From assembly GCA_950295325.1 (NCBI GenBank), contig OX485808.1, positions 18,682,527-18,746,526 on the forward strand: a stretch of 64,000 bases of DNA. The letters are read 5' to 3'. Below the pieces are notes generated by a model, which saw only the letters and a list, made by a program, of their open reading frames with translations, made no database searches and was not told the DNA's origin. Made by a program: the position numbers and the translations under genes. This document shows, piece after piece, positions 11,541 through 22,181 of this stretch (position 1 is the first letter of the stretch; every line of letters begins with the position of its first letter). This DNA comes from Polytrichum commune (Eukaryota; Streptophyta; Polytrichopsida; Polytrichales; Polytrichaceae).

Positions 11541-12999
11541 CAAATAATATTGGTGTGATGTTGGTGAAATACAAGGATGTATTCACCAATGTGTTGCCCA
11601 AAAAAAAATTACCGCCAAGAAGTGAAAAATAACTTTGTTCAACGAGAGATTGAGCTCTTGAGTTATGTGGTGATAAATGAAGTTGGTGGACGAACATGAA
11701 GAATGTCAAGGCAATCCGAAAGGAGAATTGGCCCTTGATTCAAAAGGGCTTAGGTCATTTGTTGGCCTAGCCAATTAGTATTACAACTTCATTCGAGAGT
11801 TTTCTAAGGTTGCTAGGACCTTATTCAACTTATTGAGGAAAATGGCTATCCCAAGAGTGGGATGAGCCTTGTCACCAAGCCTTTGGAGGGTTCAAAAACA
11901 AGTTCTCTTCGCCGCCCGTGCTTAAGTTCGCGGACTTTGACAAACCTTTTGAGGTGCATACGGGGGCGAGTGACTTTAGCATTGGCGGATGTTGAGGCAA
12001 AATGGATGGCCATTGCATATAAGAGCATGAATCTCGATGGTTGTCCGACCTTGTCCAACTTATGCAAGAAATGGCTATCCCAAAAGTGGGATGAGCTTTG
12101 CCACCAAGTCTTTAAGGAGCTTAAGACCAAGTTTTCTTCGCCGCCCGTGCTCAAGTTTGCGAAATTTGACAAACCTTTTGAGGTGCATACGGGGGCGAGT
12201 AACTTTACCATTGGCGGATGTTGATCCAAGATGGATGCCCATTGCATATGGGAGCATTAAGCTTAAAGGTTGTCAAACCTTGTCCGACTTGTGAAAGAAA
12301 TGGCTATCCCAAGAGTGGGATGAGCCTTGCGACCAAGTCTTTGAGAAGCTTAAGAGCAAGTGACTTTACCATTGGCGGATGTTGAGGCAAGATGGATGGC
12401 CATGGCATATGAGAGCATGAAGCTCGATGGTTGTCCCACCTTGTGCGACTTGTGGAAGAAATGGCTATCCCAAGAGTGGGATGATGTTTGTCACGAGTCT
12501 TTGGGGAGCTTAACACCAAGTTCTCTTCACCGCCCGTGCTGAAGTTCGCGGAGCTTGACAAACCTTTCGAGGTGCATACGGGGGTGAATGCCTTTGCCAA
12601 TGGTGGATTATGTGTAAGATGGATGGCCATTGCATATGGGAGCATAAAGCTCGATGGTTGTCAAAGAAGACAACCAACTCATGACAAAGAACTTCTTTGC
12701 CGTAGTGCATTGCTTGAAGATGTGGCGACATTATATGGGGTCGCACAAAGCAAAGGTCTACATGGACAACGTGTCCTAAAAGTATTTTGACATACAAGCG
12801 TAAGTGAACGCCAAGTCATTGCGGAGGCATGATAGTTTGGCGCTTATGAAGGTGGATTTGATCCACAAACCGGACCGTGGAAATGTGGTGCCGGATGCGC
12901 GAAGTAGACCGGAAGAGTTCCAAGCAATGAGAACCATCCAAACCTTGTGGCTAATGTGTGCCGGCGAAGGAAACTTGTGATGCAAGATACGGGAGGGGT
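11541..12999 (+). pseudogene. Element C RT remnant and RNase H region
   Basis: The RT lead-in (KYKDVFTNVLPK, about 11570-11605) is followed within a few codons by the post-palm segment, so fingers and palm are missing. RNase H N-terminal units with FEVHTGAS (Asp to Gly) repeat from 11846. One C-terminal RNase H part follows at about 12600-12990, where RPEEFQAMRTIQTLWLM marks the linker. Confidence 0.87.
11842..12600 (+). repeat. RNase H tandem array of element C, four units
   Basis: CTATCCC marks unit starts at 11846, 12075, 12304 and 12465. The spacings are 229, 229 and 161 bp; the third unit has lost 68 bp. Confidence 0.88.
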
Positions 13000-14470
13000 A
13001 AATTAACTACCCCAAAGCACAAAAGCTTTTAGGTGAGCTTCGCAAGAGCAAGGTGCTCAAAGAGGTTAAGTTGGTGGACGGATTGTTCAAGTGCAAACAA
13101 AGTCGGGTGTATGTGCCACAAGACAAGTTCAGGCTATCGGTTTTGAAGGAGGAATATGATAGTCCTATTGCCGGCCATAGAGGAGAAAGAAAAAGCCGTC
13201 ATAGAATGGTGTCAAAGAGGTACCATTGGCGGTGCATAAAGGAAGATATAGGCCACTTTGTGAAGGCTTGAATCAAAGTGCCAAGTGAACCGAGCCTCTC
13301 ACCAAAAGCAAGGCGGCTTCTTGCAACCGTTGCCTATCCCGTCGGCGTCATGGCATAGTATGTGCATGGACTTGATCACAAGTTTGCCGGAGTCACATGG
13401 GTATGATGCCATCTTGTTGATGGTAGAGCGGTTTGCCAAGTGGGCACACATGGTGCCGATTGTGGGAACCGCCACCGCGTTGGAGACCGCATAGCCTTTT
13501 CTCAAATGATGGTTGAAGCATCACGGGTTGCCACAAGTGATTGTGTGGGATCAAGATCCAAAGTTCACAAGTGCATTTTCAATGCATTTTTCTAGGAGGT
13601 CGTATTGAAACTAAGGTTTAGCACGACCTTGCATTCCCAAATGGATGGGAAAACAAAGCGTGTGAATGGAGTCTTGAAGCAATACTTGAGGAACTTGGTG
13701 GGGGCGGACCAAGGAGATTGGGCGGACTATGTGGGTCGAGCGGAGTGTAATTGCAATGTAGCCACGCAATTGGCTACCAAGGGGTGGTCTTTGGTGGTGG
13801 CTTATGGAGTGGATGCGCTCCAACCTATTAACCTAGCTCTCGAGGGGGCACATTCAACACTAGAGTTCAACCAAGATGGTGAGGACTTGGCCAAGGATGG
13901 TAAACAAGTTTTGGAGATGACCAAGTTGTTGGTGGAGAAAGCCCGAAGGTGCTACGGAGTGCAAATCAATGCCGGAAGACGCGAAGTGGAGTATGAGGTG
14001 GGCCAATAAGGTGTTGTTGAATGTGGACAACTTCACCTTGCCCAAAGGCCTTACTTTAAAAGTTCATGTCCAAAATTGGAGCTTCGTTTTCCATTGTGGA
14101 ACAAGTGTTCAAGGACATGTATAAGTTGGAATTACCACCGGACATCAAAGTGCATCCGACATTTCATGTCTCATTACGAAAGTCATTTTAGGACGACACC
14201 TTGTGGCCCGATCACAAGCAAGTGATTAGGCCACCTCCCGACCTTGTGGAGGTCATTTGGAACATGAGGTAGGAGGGCACCTTCAAGTGTAGGAAACCCA
14301 AGTGAAAATGAAAAAAATGTACAAAAGAGTACTTGGTGAAATGGTGAGGATACCATGAAAAAGAAACCGCTTGGGTGGCGGCAAGAGACATGGTGAACAC
14401 CAATGAATAGGTGAAGCACTTTGAAGAAACTAAGGCTAAGGATTCCAATAAAATGAAGCGTAGGCATTGA
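13000..14470 (+). pseudogene. Element C integrase and chromodomain remnant
   Basis: Zinc region 13053-13271, first-Asp segment 13285-13494 (MCMDLITSLPES), TAG stop after TALETA, then second-Asp/Glu segment to 14009. The catalytic Glu is replaced by Lys (KTKRVNGV instead of xxERVN). The C-terminal domain is broken by a frameshift after EVGQ and by TAG in KSF*DD. The chromodomain (KEYLVKW, TGA, GYHEKET) ends at 14468-14470. This integrase is dead by active-site change as well as by stops. Confidence 0.88.
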
Positions 14471-15246
14471 TGAGGACATCAATCTCCTTTAGTGGGGAGA
14501 GACGCTAGTAGCACACTTAGCTTCGAGGTTAATTATGCGACAACATGAACTTGTTCTTTGGCTTGAGGGAATAAAGTCCAAACTTTAGTGGTGCAAAGAG
14601 AAAAGTATGAGATGAGGTCCTAGTCTTGTACTTGTGCTTGGTTAATGGAAGAGGGGGAATAGACATGCCAAACTAGGTTGGGTAAGCCGAGTAATTGGGG
14701 CCATGGCTTGGAGGGGCCTTGGATAAAACCAAGAAACTTCTTAGTTGTGGGCTTGTCCGGGCGGGGACAAGGTGATGGCGCGTGCTCATAAAAGTGCTAC
14801 CCACGAGCTAATGAGAGTTGGCGCATGGGAGTCATGAACCCATGTCTCGAAAGAGCAAAGTGGGAACCGAGTCGGGCGGGACTTGGCATCACCCCCGTGC
14901 GATCGAGGCGTGGCTTAACAATGGAAAGTCATCTCGGAGTTGCAACCGAGACAACTTAGTGGAAGCGTTGAGGTCTCGCCTAGATGTGTCACGTTAGGCT
15001 AGTGGAGCCTAACGGGGGAGGCCCCAAAGGAGGGGCAACCCAAGTGAGTCCCAAAGTAGGTGGGTCTAGTATAGGTTAGGTCCTTGGATGGGAGATCCAA
15101 GGTCGCTAACGGACCACCTAGGAACGACACCTTTGGGACCATGCCAAATTTAAAGATGCATTGTGGGGGTCGCGCCCTAAGGTAAACACAATGCCGCACC
15201 ATAGAGGATGGCAACTTGAGAATTGGTGTGCCGACTATGAGTATAG
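14471..15246 (+). other. 3' untranslated region of element C
   Basis: Non-coding on the sense strand and rich in inverted repeats. The antisense ORF (14999-15445, 148 codons) runs across it into the LTR. Confidence 0.7.
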
Positions 15247-15261
15247 TCGATGAGGGGTGAG
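15247..15261 (+). other. Polypurine tract of element C, altered
   Basis: GATGAGGGGTGAG directly before the 3' LTR. A deletion removed the CATCGACTCC...GTGG portion found in the other copies, so the purine run is shorter. Confidence 0.7.
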
Positions 15262-16234
15262 TGTCGCGCACCTCTCCATGAGGAGTGCCCGAAACACCAT
15301 GGGCACAAGGGGGACCCCGGAGTGACACCCGGGACTTGTGGCGCCGTTGGTGAGAGGGCCCAAGTGATCCTAGTGTGGGTGAGGGCCCTGGGCGTTGGGA
15401 ACGCCTCCCACCCACAAAGACTAGGAGGCATGAAAGTGAGGCCATGAGCTATGCGTAGCTCATGGCGTGGTGATTCTAGAATGCTCAAGATCACCTCAAT
15501 CGGAGGTGTGAGCTAGGAGTTATGGCCATTTGAGTGGGGTGCTGTCCTGGGACAGCGCCCAGGTACAGCAGTGCCTGGGAGTGATTCCCGGGACTGCCAA
15601 GGTTCAAACAGGCATAACTTCCTCAAGACTTGCCCGAATGGGGCAAGCGAGGAGTCCATCGGCATGTACGTGAAGCGTAGATGAGGATGGAGTGGTTGGT
15701 TGTGATGATCAGACATCATACAAGGAAGTTATGATGGTCTGAAGCTGCTGGGGGGGTTCTAGGCCCAGTAGCTAAGGGAAAACGTCCACTTGGCCCCAAC
15801 TCTTGGTAGAGAGACAAGAGGTTGGTTGGCGGTGGGGTAGGGGCTCCGTGTAGAGTCCTAGAGGCTTATATGGGTGAGGTGGTGTGGCATCACCCACCTG
15901 AGGCCGAACGGCACGGCCTCCATGGGTTTTGGCCCATTGTGGGGCCATAGTTGCCTAGTATGGTTCGGGTTGTTGTAGTGTTGCTCCGGCAACGCGATGA
16001 TCAACATAGGATTGGACTTCCATGGATGGAAGTCCACATTGGGGAAATGGGTTACCGATTAAGGGGTGAGTCCCGAAAGCAAAGTAGGAGGGTTGGTTCC
16101 CTCCTATGAACTATTGGTCCGGGGTAAGAGGAGCTATCCATTAGCATGGCGGAATGCGAAGGGTTAGCGCTCGTAACCTTTGCTAGAATTGAAAATTGGC
16201 AAGATTATTAAGGGACCTAGCAAGGGTTGCGACA
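15262..16234 (+). repeat. LTR L6: 3' LTR of element C
   Basis: 973 bp, nearly the same as L5. It ends GCGACA before the ACTAT target copy. Confidence 0.96.
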
Positions 16235-16929
16235 ACTATGGCCTCACAATGGGCCAATGCCCAGGGAGGCCGTGCCGTTCGGCCTCGGGTGGGTGAGGCC
16301 ACACCACCTCACCCATATAAGCCTCTAGGACTTCACGCGGGGCCCCTACCCCACCGTCAACCAACCTCTTGTCTCTCTACCAAGAGTTGGGGCCAAGTGG
16401 ACATTTTCCCTTAGCTGCTGGGCCTAGAACCCCCCCAGCAGCTTCAGACCATCATAACTTCCTTGTATGATGTCTGATCATAACAACCAACCACTCCATC
16501 CTCATCTACGCTTCACGTAGATGCCGATGGACTCCTCACTTGCCCCATTCGGGCGAGTATTGAGGAAGTTATGCCTGTTTGAACCTTGGCAGTCCCGGGA
16601 ATCCCTCCCAGGCACTGCTGTACCAGGGCGCTGTCCCGGGACAGCGCCCCACTCAAATGGCCATAACTCCTAGCTCACACCTCCGATTGAGGTGATCTTG
16701 AGCATTCTAGAATCACCACGCCATGAGCTACGCATAGCTCATGGCCTTACCCTCATGCCTCCTAGTCTCTGTGGGTGGGACGCGTTCCCAACGCCCGGGG
16801 CCCTCACCCACACTAGGATCACTTGGGCCCTCTCACCAATGGCGCCACAAGTCCCGGGTGTCACTCCGGGGTCCCCCTTGTGCCCATGGTGTTTCGGGCA
16901 CTCCTCATGGAGAGGTGCGCGACACAACT

Positions 16930-17990
16930 AGTGTCGCCACATCTTCAAGCAATACACTACACAAAGAAGTTCTTTGTCATGAGTTGGTTGTCTTCTTTGA
17001 CAACCATCGAGCTACATGCTCGCATATGCAATGGCCATCCATCTTACACATAATCCACCATTGGCAAAATCATTCACCCCCATATGCACCTCAAAAGGTT
17101 TGTCAAGCTCCGTGAACTTGAGCACGGGCGGCGAAGAGAACTTGGTCTTAAGCTCCCCAAAGACTCGTGACAAACATCATCCCACTCTTGGAATAGCCAT
17201 TTCTTCCACAAGTCGCACAAGGTGGGACAACCATCGAGCTTCATGCTCTCATATGCCATGGCCATCCATCTCGCCTCAACATCCGCCAATGGTAAAGTCA
17301 CTCGCCCCCGTATGCACCTCAAAAGGTTTGTCAAACTCCGCGAACTTGAGCACGGGCGGCGAAGAGAACTTGCTCTTAAGCTTCTCAGAGACATGGTGGC
17401 AAGGCCCATCCCACTCTTGGGATAGCCATTTCTTTCACAAGTCGCACAAGGTTTGACAACCTTTAAGCTTAATGCTTCCATATGCAATGGCCACCCATCT
17501 TGCATCATCAACATCCGCTAATAGTAAAGTCACTCGCCCCCATATGTACCTCAAAAGGTTTGTCAAGCTCCGGGAACTTGACCACGGGTGGCAAAGACAA
17601 CTTTGTATTAAGCTCCCCACAGACTTGGGGACAAGGCTCATCCCACTCTTAGGATAGCCATTTTTTTTTTTTAATATTTTTTTCAACAAATTGACTAAGG
17701 TCCTAGCAACCTTAGAAAACCTCGAATGAAATGGTGGTAGCAGTTGGCTAGGCTAACAAATGACCTAACTTAGCCGTTTTTTTGAATCAAAGACCAATTC
17801 TCCTCTTGGATTGCTTTGACATTTTTCATGTTCTTCCACCAACTTCCTTTGTCACCACATACCTCAAAAACTCAATATCTTGTTGAGCAAAGTTGTTTTT
17901 CACTCCTTGGCGGTAACTCTTTGGGCAACACATTGGTGAATACATCCTTGTATCTCACCAACATCCCACCAAACGGTTTAGGGGAGGCCC
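16930..17990 (-). pseudogene. Element A RNase H array and RT remnant, third part
   Basis: Continues element A after solo LTR L4. The minus strand encodes RNase H N-terminal units (FEVHTGAS-type, Asp to Gly), then upstream the thumb/connection with LANCYHHF-like and VARTLF-like residues, and the RT lead-in near 17930-17960. RT fingers and palm are missing. A long T tract lies at 17665-17690. Confidence 0.82.
16990..17690 (-). repeat. RNase H tandem array of element A, three units
   Basis: Unit marks (GGNATAGCCATTTC on the + strand) near 17190, 17420 and 17650, with a period of about 229 bp. Confidence 0.82.
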
Positions 17991-19458
17991 ATCTTTCCTA
18001 GCCTCCCCATAAGTTCTTTGGAATTGCTCCAATTGAACTCCAACCATTATGTTTTCCATTTTGCATTTGGTCCATTAAGACCAAATTCAACTTGGATCCT
18101 CCTACCATAGGACTCCTTGTCAATTTCAACTTCATCTCCTTGCTATTATGACACATCATAATGCATTGCAAACACCCGGCTTGCACCTCACATCTATCAT
18201 GTGAGTTTCAAAGAAGGCGGCCTTCACAATGACATGCATTTCATCTATTTCACATGGTGTGAAATTTTGACAAAAATCCAATGTCCCACATTGAAAGGTT
18301 ACATGCATCGCGGCTTCCTTTGCTTCATGCGGTTCGCCCTTTGCAAACCGCACCTTGGTGGGCTTGCCCGCTCTATGCGTTGACAAGCCCCAACCCCCTT
18401 ATGAGCTTTGGGCTCATGAAAGAGTCCATTGCCTCTTTGTCAACTCATGAGACATATCTCCCATTCATTTGAACCTCAAGGTATACATGACTTGGCCTTG
18501 GCTTAAGGCTACTAGCCTTGGCCACAAAGCCACCATCTAATTCTCCGTCCACCGCAACAATATGTTTTGGCTCGGTCCGCAAAGCCAACTTTTAACATTT
18601 CGTCCGTGGGACGAATTGGTTTAGTGCCACAAAAGCAATTTCCAATAATTTGTCCACAAAACAAACATGTTTTCCCTTGATAGCACAAAGCCACCTTCCC
18701 ACACTCCGTATGCGGCACGAACATGAATTGCCTTGGTAGGACAAACCCACCTTCCAACATTCCGTCCGCGGCATGAGTATGATTTGCCTTGGAAGCATAA
18801 AGCCACCTTTCAACATTCCGTTAGCGGCACCAACATATTTTGCCTAAGTAAAATGAACCAAACAATTTGCACTCATTTCTTTGGGACCAACTTTGGCTAA
18901 AGCCACTTGTGGTGATGCGCCGTCGAACTTATCTTTGGGACCATTGGCTTCAATGCTCTTGCAAACTTGATGGTCCCCACCGTGTCCTCAAGAAGCCTTG
19001 GGGACTTAAACAAGGCATCCACCACCCGCTTTTAAAACCCCACCTAAAAGGATGCATTTCTTAGAAAGCTCGTCCGTTTTAGGTGTATCCTTCATTTGTG
19101 CGTTTGAATAGCGCACATGGGCCTTAAGAGGCCCCGGGTGCCTCATTAGCACCAAATTCATTCCAACATCAATACCTTCCAAGCATTTCGAATTGGAATT
19201 TCAATCCAACATTAATGCCCTCCAAGGTTTTGGGTGCTTTCGGTATTCTAGGCCCCAAATGTTTTTTGAGGTTTGCGGGAGCCCTTTTCAAAGCACTCCT
19301 CCATTTTCCTTACCAAATCCACCCTCATGCCCACCATTGTCATTTGAACCAATGGTATGGTCAAATTCCACTTGCACATGATCCTTGTTCCAATTTGAGC
19401 CTCACAACCTTTTGGAAACCCCGGGCTCACCATCATAACCCGCATTTTTGATACCCAT
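17991..19458 (-). pseudogene. Element A gag and protease remnant
   Basis: Gag ATG at 19458 on the minus strand. Blocks EAQIGTRIMCKWNLTIPLV (19248-19469) and the LSKKCILLGG region (19040-19075) remain with frame breaks. Six Cys-rich units follow, then the protease block 18156-18386 (KPTKVRFAKGEPHEAKEAAM, CQNFTPCEIDEMHVI). The DTG site reads DKE (VDKEAMDSFMSPKL). Confidence 0.85.
18530..18835 (-). repeat. Cys-rich tandem array of element A, six units
   Basis: Six degenerate units of 50-57 bp, each with a CCGTCCGCGGCAC-like start on the + strand. They lie between gag and protease. A unit of 57 bp preserves reading frame (19 codons). Confidence 0.78.
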
Positions 19459-19487
19459 GTTTCCCTCAAAGTGCGAGCTCAAAACTT

Positions 19488-19507
19488 GGAACCCTGCTCT
19501 GATACCA
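19488..19507 (-). other. Primer-binding site of element A
   Basis: Minus strand TGGTATCAGAGCAGGGTTCC, 2 bp inside the 5' LTR. Confidence 0.92.
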
Positions 19508-19509
19508 AG

Positions 19510-20483
19510 TGTCGCAACCCTTGCTAGGTCCCTTAATAATCTTGCCAATTTTCAATTCTAGCAAAGGTTACGAGTCGCTAACCCTTCGCATTCCGCCATG
19601 CTAATGGATAGCTCCTCTTACCCCGGACCAATAGTTCATAGGAGGGAACCAACCCTCCTACTTTGCTTTCGGGACTCACCCCTTAATCGGTAACCCATTT
19701 CCCCAATGTGGACTTCCATTCATGGAAGTCCAATCCTATGTTGATCATCGCATTGCCGGAGCAACACTACAACAACCCGAACCATACTAGGCAACTATGG
19801 CCTCACAATAGGCCAAAGCCCATGGAGGCCTTGCCGTTCGGCCTCGGGTGGGTGAGGCCACACCACCTCACCCATATAAGCCTCTAGGACTCTACACGGA
19901 GCCCCTACCCCACCGTCAACCAACCTCTTGTCTCTCTACCAAGAGTTGGGGCCAAGTGGACATTTTCCCTTAGCTGCTGGGCCTAGAACCCCCCCAGCAG
20001 CTTCAGACCATCATAACTTCCTTGTATGATGTCTGATCATAACAACCAACCACTCCATCCTCATCTACGCTTCACGTAGATGCCGATGGACTCCTCACTT
20101 GCTCCATTCGAGCAAGTCTTGAGGAAGTTATGCCTGTTTGAACCTTGGCAGTCCCGGGAATCCCTCCCAGGCACTGCTGTACCAGGGCGCTGTCCCGGGA
20201 CAGCGCCCCACTCAAATGGCCATAACTCCTAGCTCACACCTCCGATTGAGGTGATCTTGAGCATTCTAGAATCACCACGCCATGAGCTACACATAGCTCA
20301 TGGCCTTGCCCTTGTGCCTCCTAGTCTCCGTGGGTGGGAGGCGTTCCCAACGCCCGGGGCCCTCACCCACACTAGGATCACTTGGGCCCTCTCACCAACG
20401 GCGCCACAAGTCCCGGGTGTCACTCCGGGGTCCCCCTTGTGCCCATGGTGTTTCGGGCACTCCTCATGGAGAGGTGCGCGACA
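19510..20483 (-). repeat. LTR L7: 5' LTR of element A
   Basis: 974 bp. The outer end abuts + strand gag of element F at AGTGG. It carries the CTTGCTC/GAGCAAG version of the covarying stem (20098-20116). Confidence 0.96.
20098..20116. other. Covarying hairpin in L7, T-A version
   Basis: CTTGCTC-CATTC-GAGCAAG. In most other LTRs the sixth base of the left arm is C and its partner G. Here both have changed (T and A), so pairing is kept. Confidence 0.8.
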
Positions 20484-21158
20484 AGTGGCTTTAGACAAAG
20501 TAGGTCCCAAAGAAATGAGTGCAAATTGTTTGGTCCATTTTACTTAGGCAAAACATGTTGGTGCCGCGGACGGAATGTTGGGAGGTGGGTTTGTCCTACC
20601 AAGGCAATTAATGTTCGTGTCGCGGACGGAGTGTGGGAAGGTGGCTTTGTGCTACCAAGGCAAAACATGTTTGTTTTACGGACAAACTATTAGAAATTGG
20701 TTTTGTGGCACCAAACCAATTTGTCCCGCGGACGAAATGTTTAAAGTTGGTTTTGCGGACCAAGCCAAGCCAAGTTGCCGAGGACCGAATGTAAGACGAT
20801 GGCATTGTGGCCAAGGCTAGTAGCCTTAAGCCAAGGCCAACTATTTTATATCTTGAGGCTCAAATGAATGGGACAAACGTCTAATGGGTTGACAAAGAGG
20901 CAAGCCATGCCTTCTTGAGCCCAAAACTCATAAGGGAGTTGGGGCTTGCCGGTTGGTAGAGCAGGCAAGCCCCCCAAGGTGCGGTTTGGAAAGGGCAAAC
21001 CGCATGAGACAAAGGAGGCCGCGATGCATGTAACCTTTCAATGTGGGACATTGGATTTTTGTCAAAATTTCACACCAAGTGAAATAGATGAAATGCATGT
21101 CATTGTGAAGGCCACCTGCTTTGAAACTCACATGATAGATGTGAGGTGCAAGCCGGTG
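20484..21158 (+). pseudogene. Element F gag-protease fragment
   Basis: Plus-strand family sequence running from the gag end (CCCAAAGAAATGAGTGC) through a five-unit Cys-rich array and the DKE site to the protease block KPPKVRFGKGKPHETKEAAM. It stops at DVRCKPV, where element D begins. Its 5' part is off-window beyond element A, and its continuation after DVRCKPV is missing from the window. I assign it to F by orientation and nesting logic. Confidence 0.78.
20545..20795 (+). repeat. Cys-rich tandem array of element F, five units
   Basis: Five units of about 55 bp. The GTGCCGCGGACGGA-like starts are clear in the first two; later units are more diverged (TTTTACGGACAAAC, TCCCGCGGACGAAA, TTGCCGAGGACCGA). 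Confidence 0.76.
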
Positions 21159-22130
21159 TGTCGCGCACCTCTCCATGAGGAGTGCCCGAAACACCATGGG
21201 CACAAGGGGGACCCCGGAGTGACACCCGGGACTTGTGGCGCCGTTGGTGAGAGGGCCCAAGTGATCCTAGTGTGGGTGAGGGCCCCGGGCGTTGGGAACG
21301 CCTCCCACCCACGAAGACTAGGAGGCACAAGGGTAAGGCCATGAGTTATGCGTAGCTCATGGCGTGGTGATTCTAGATAGCTCAAGAACACCTCAATCGG
21401 AGGTGTGAGCTAGGAGTTATGGCCATTTGAGTGGGGCGCTGTCCCGGGACAGCGCCCTGGTACAGCAGTGCCTGGGAGTGATTCCCGGGACTGCAAAGGT
21501 TCAAACAGGCATAACTTCCTCAATACTTGCCCGAATGGGGCAAGTGAGGAGTCCATCAGCATCTACGTGAAGCGTAGATGAAGATGGAGTGGTTGGTTGT
21601 TATGATCAGACATCATACAAGGAAGTTATGATGGTCTGAAGCTGCTGGGGGGTTCTAGGCCCAGCAGCTAAAGGAAAATGTCCACTTGGCCCCAACTCTT
21701 GTGAGAGAGACAAGAGGTTGGTTGACGGTGGGGTAGGGGCCCCGCGTGAAGTCCTAGAGGCTTATATGGGTGAGGTGGTGTGGCCTCACCCACCCGAGGC
21801 CGAACGGCAAGGCCTCCATGGGCTTTGGCCTATTGTGAGGCCATAGTTGCCTAGTATGGTTCGGGTTGTTGTAGTGTTGCTCCGGCAACGCGATGATCAA
21901 CATAGGATTGGACTTCCATGGATGGAAGTCCACATTGGGGAAATGGGTTACCGATTAAGGGGTGAGTCCCGAAAGCAAAGTAGGAGGGTTGGTTCCCTCC
22001 TATGAACTATTGGTCCGGGGTAAGAGGAGCTATCCATTAGCATGGCGGAATGCGAAGGGTTAGCGCTCGTAACCTTTGCTAGAAACGAAAATTGGCAAGA
22101 TTATTAAGGGACCTAGCAAGGGTTGCGACA
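21159..22130 (+). repeat. LTR L8: 5' LTR of element D
   Basis: 972 bp with TGTCGC/GCGACA ends, followed by spacer CG and the PBS. Confidence 0.96.
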
Positions 22131-22132
22131 CG

Positions 22133-22152
22133 TGGTATCAGAGCAGGGTTCC
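22133..22152 (+). other. Primer-binding site of element D
   Basis: TGGTATCAGAGCAGGGTTCC, 2 bp after the LTR. Confidence 0.93.
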
Positions 22153-22181
22153 AAGTTTTGAGCTCGCACTTTGAGGGAAAC

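Larger units (their letters stand above)
9196..16234 (+). mobile_element. Element C: complete but coding-dead Ty3/gypsy element
   Basis: 7,039 bp with 5' LTR 9196-10168, interior 10169-15261 and 3' LTR 15262-16234. The perfect target duplication ACTAT (9191-9195 and 16235-16239) lies inside solo LTR L4. It has three Cys-rich units, four RNase H units (one shortened by 68 bp), and a PPT region shortened by deletion. It is the innermost level of the left nest, so it is younger than L4 and A. Confidence 0.96.
8907..16924 (-). mobile_element. Solo LTR L4, split by element C
   Basis: LTR sequence is 8907-9195 plus 16240-16924 (974 bp), antisense, with TGTCGC/GCGACA ends. There is no PBS or PPT at either end: both sides are element A RNase H sequence. 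The target copies are GAACT (8902-8906) and CAACT (16925-16929), one base different. Other copies have CAACT here, so the left copy mutated. The LTR is the residue of LTR-LTR recombination and later received element C. Confidence 0.9.
343..20483 (-). mobile_element. Element A: defective Ty3/gypsy element, split by nested insertions
   Basis: A minus-strand element of the window's single family. Own segments: 343-1733 (integrase), 8758-8906 (RNase H), 16930-19509 (RNase H array, protease, gag, PBS) and the 5' LTR 19510-20483. Its chromodomain, 3' UTR and 3' LTR lie beyond L1, off-window. Element B (1734-8752) and the solo LTR L4, which holds element C, interrupt it. The flanks of these insertions rejoin into continuous family sequence when one target copy is removed. 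A ends against + strand gag of element F (AGTGG at 20484), so A is nested in F. Confidence 0.9.

Noticed and set aside
9196-16234. TGTCGC/GCGACA terminal inverted repeats as a DNA transposon
   Set aside because: They are LTR termini: two direct LTR copies, PBS, PPT, 5-bp target duplications and pol remnants are all present.
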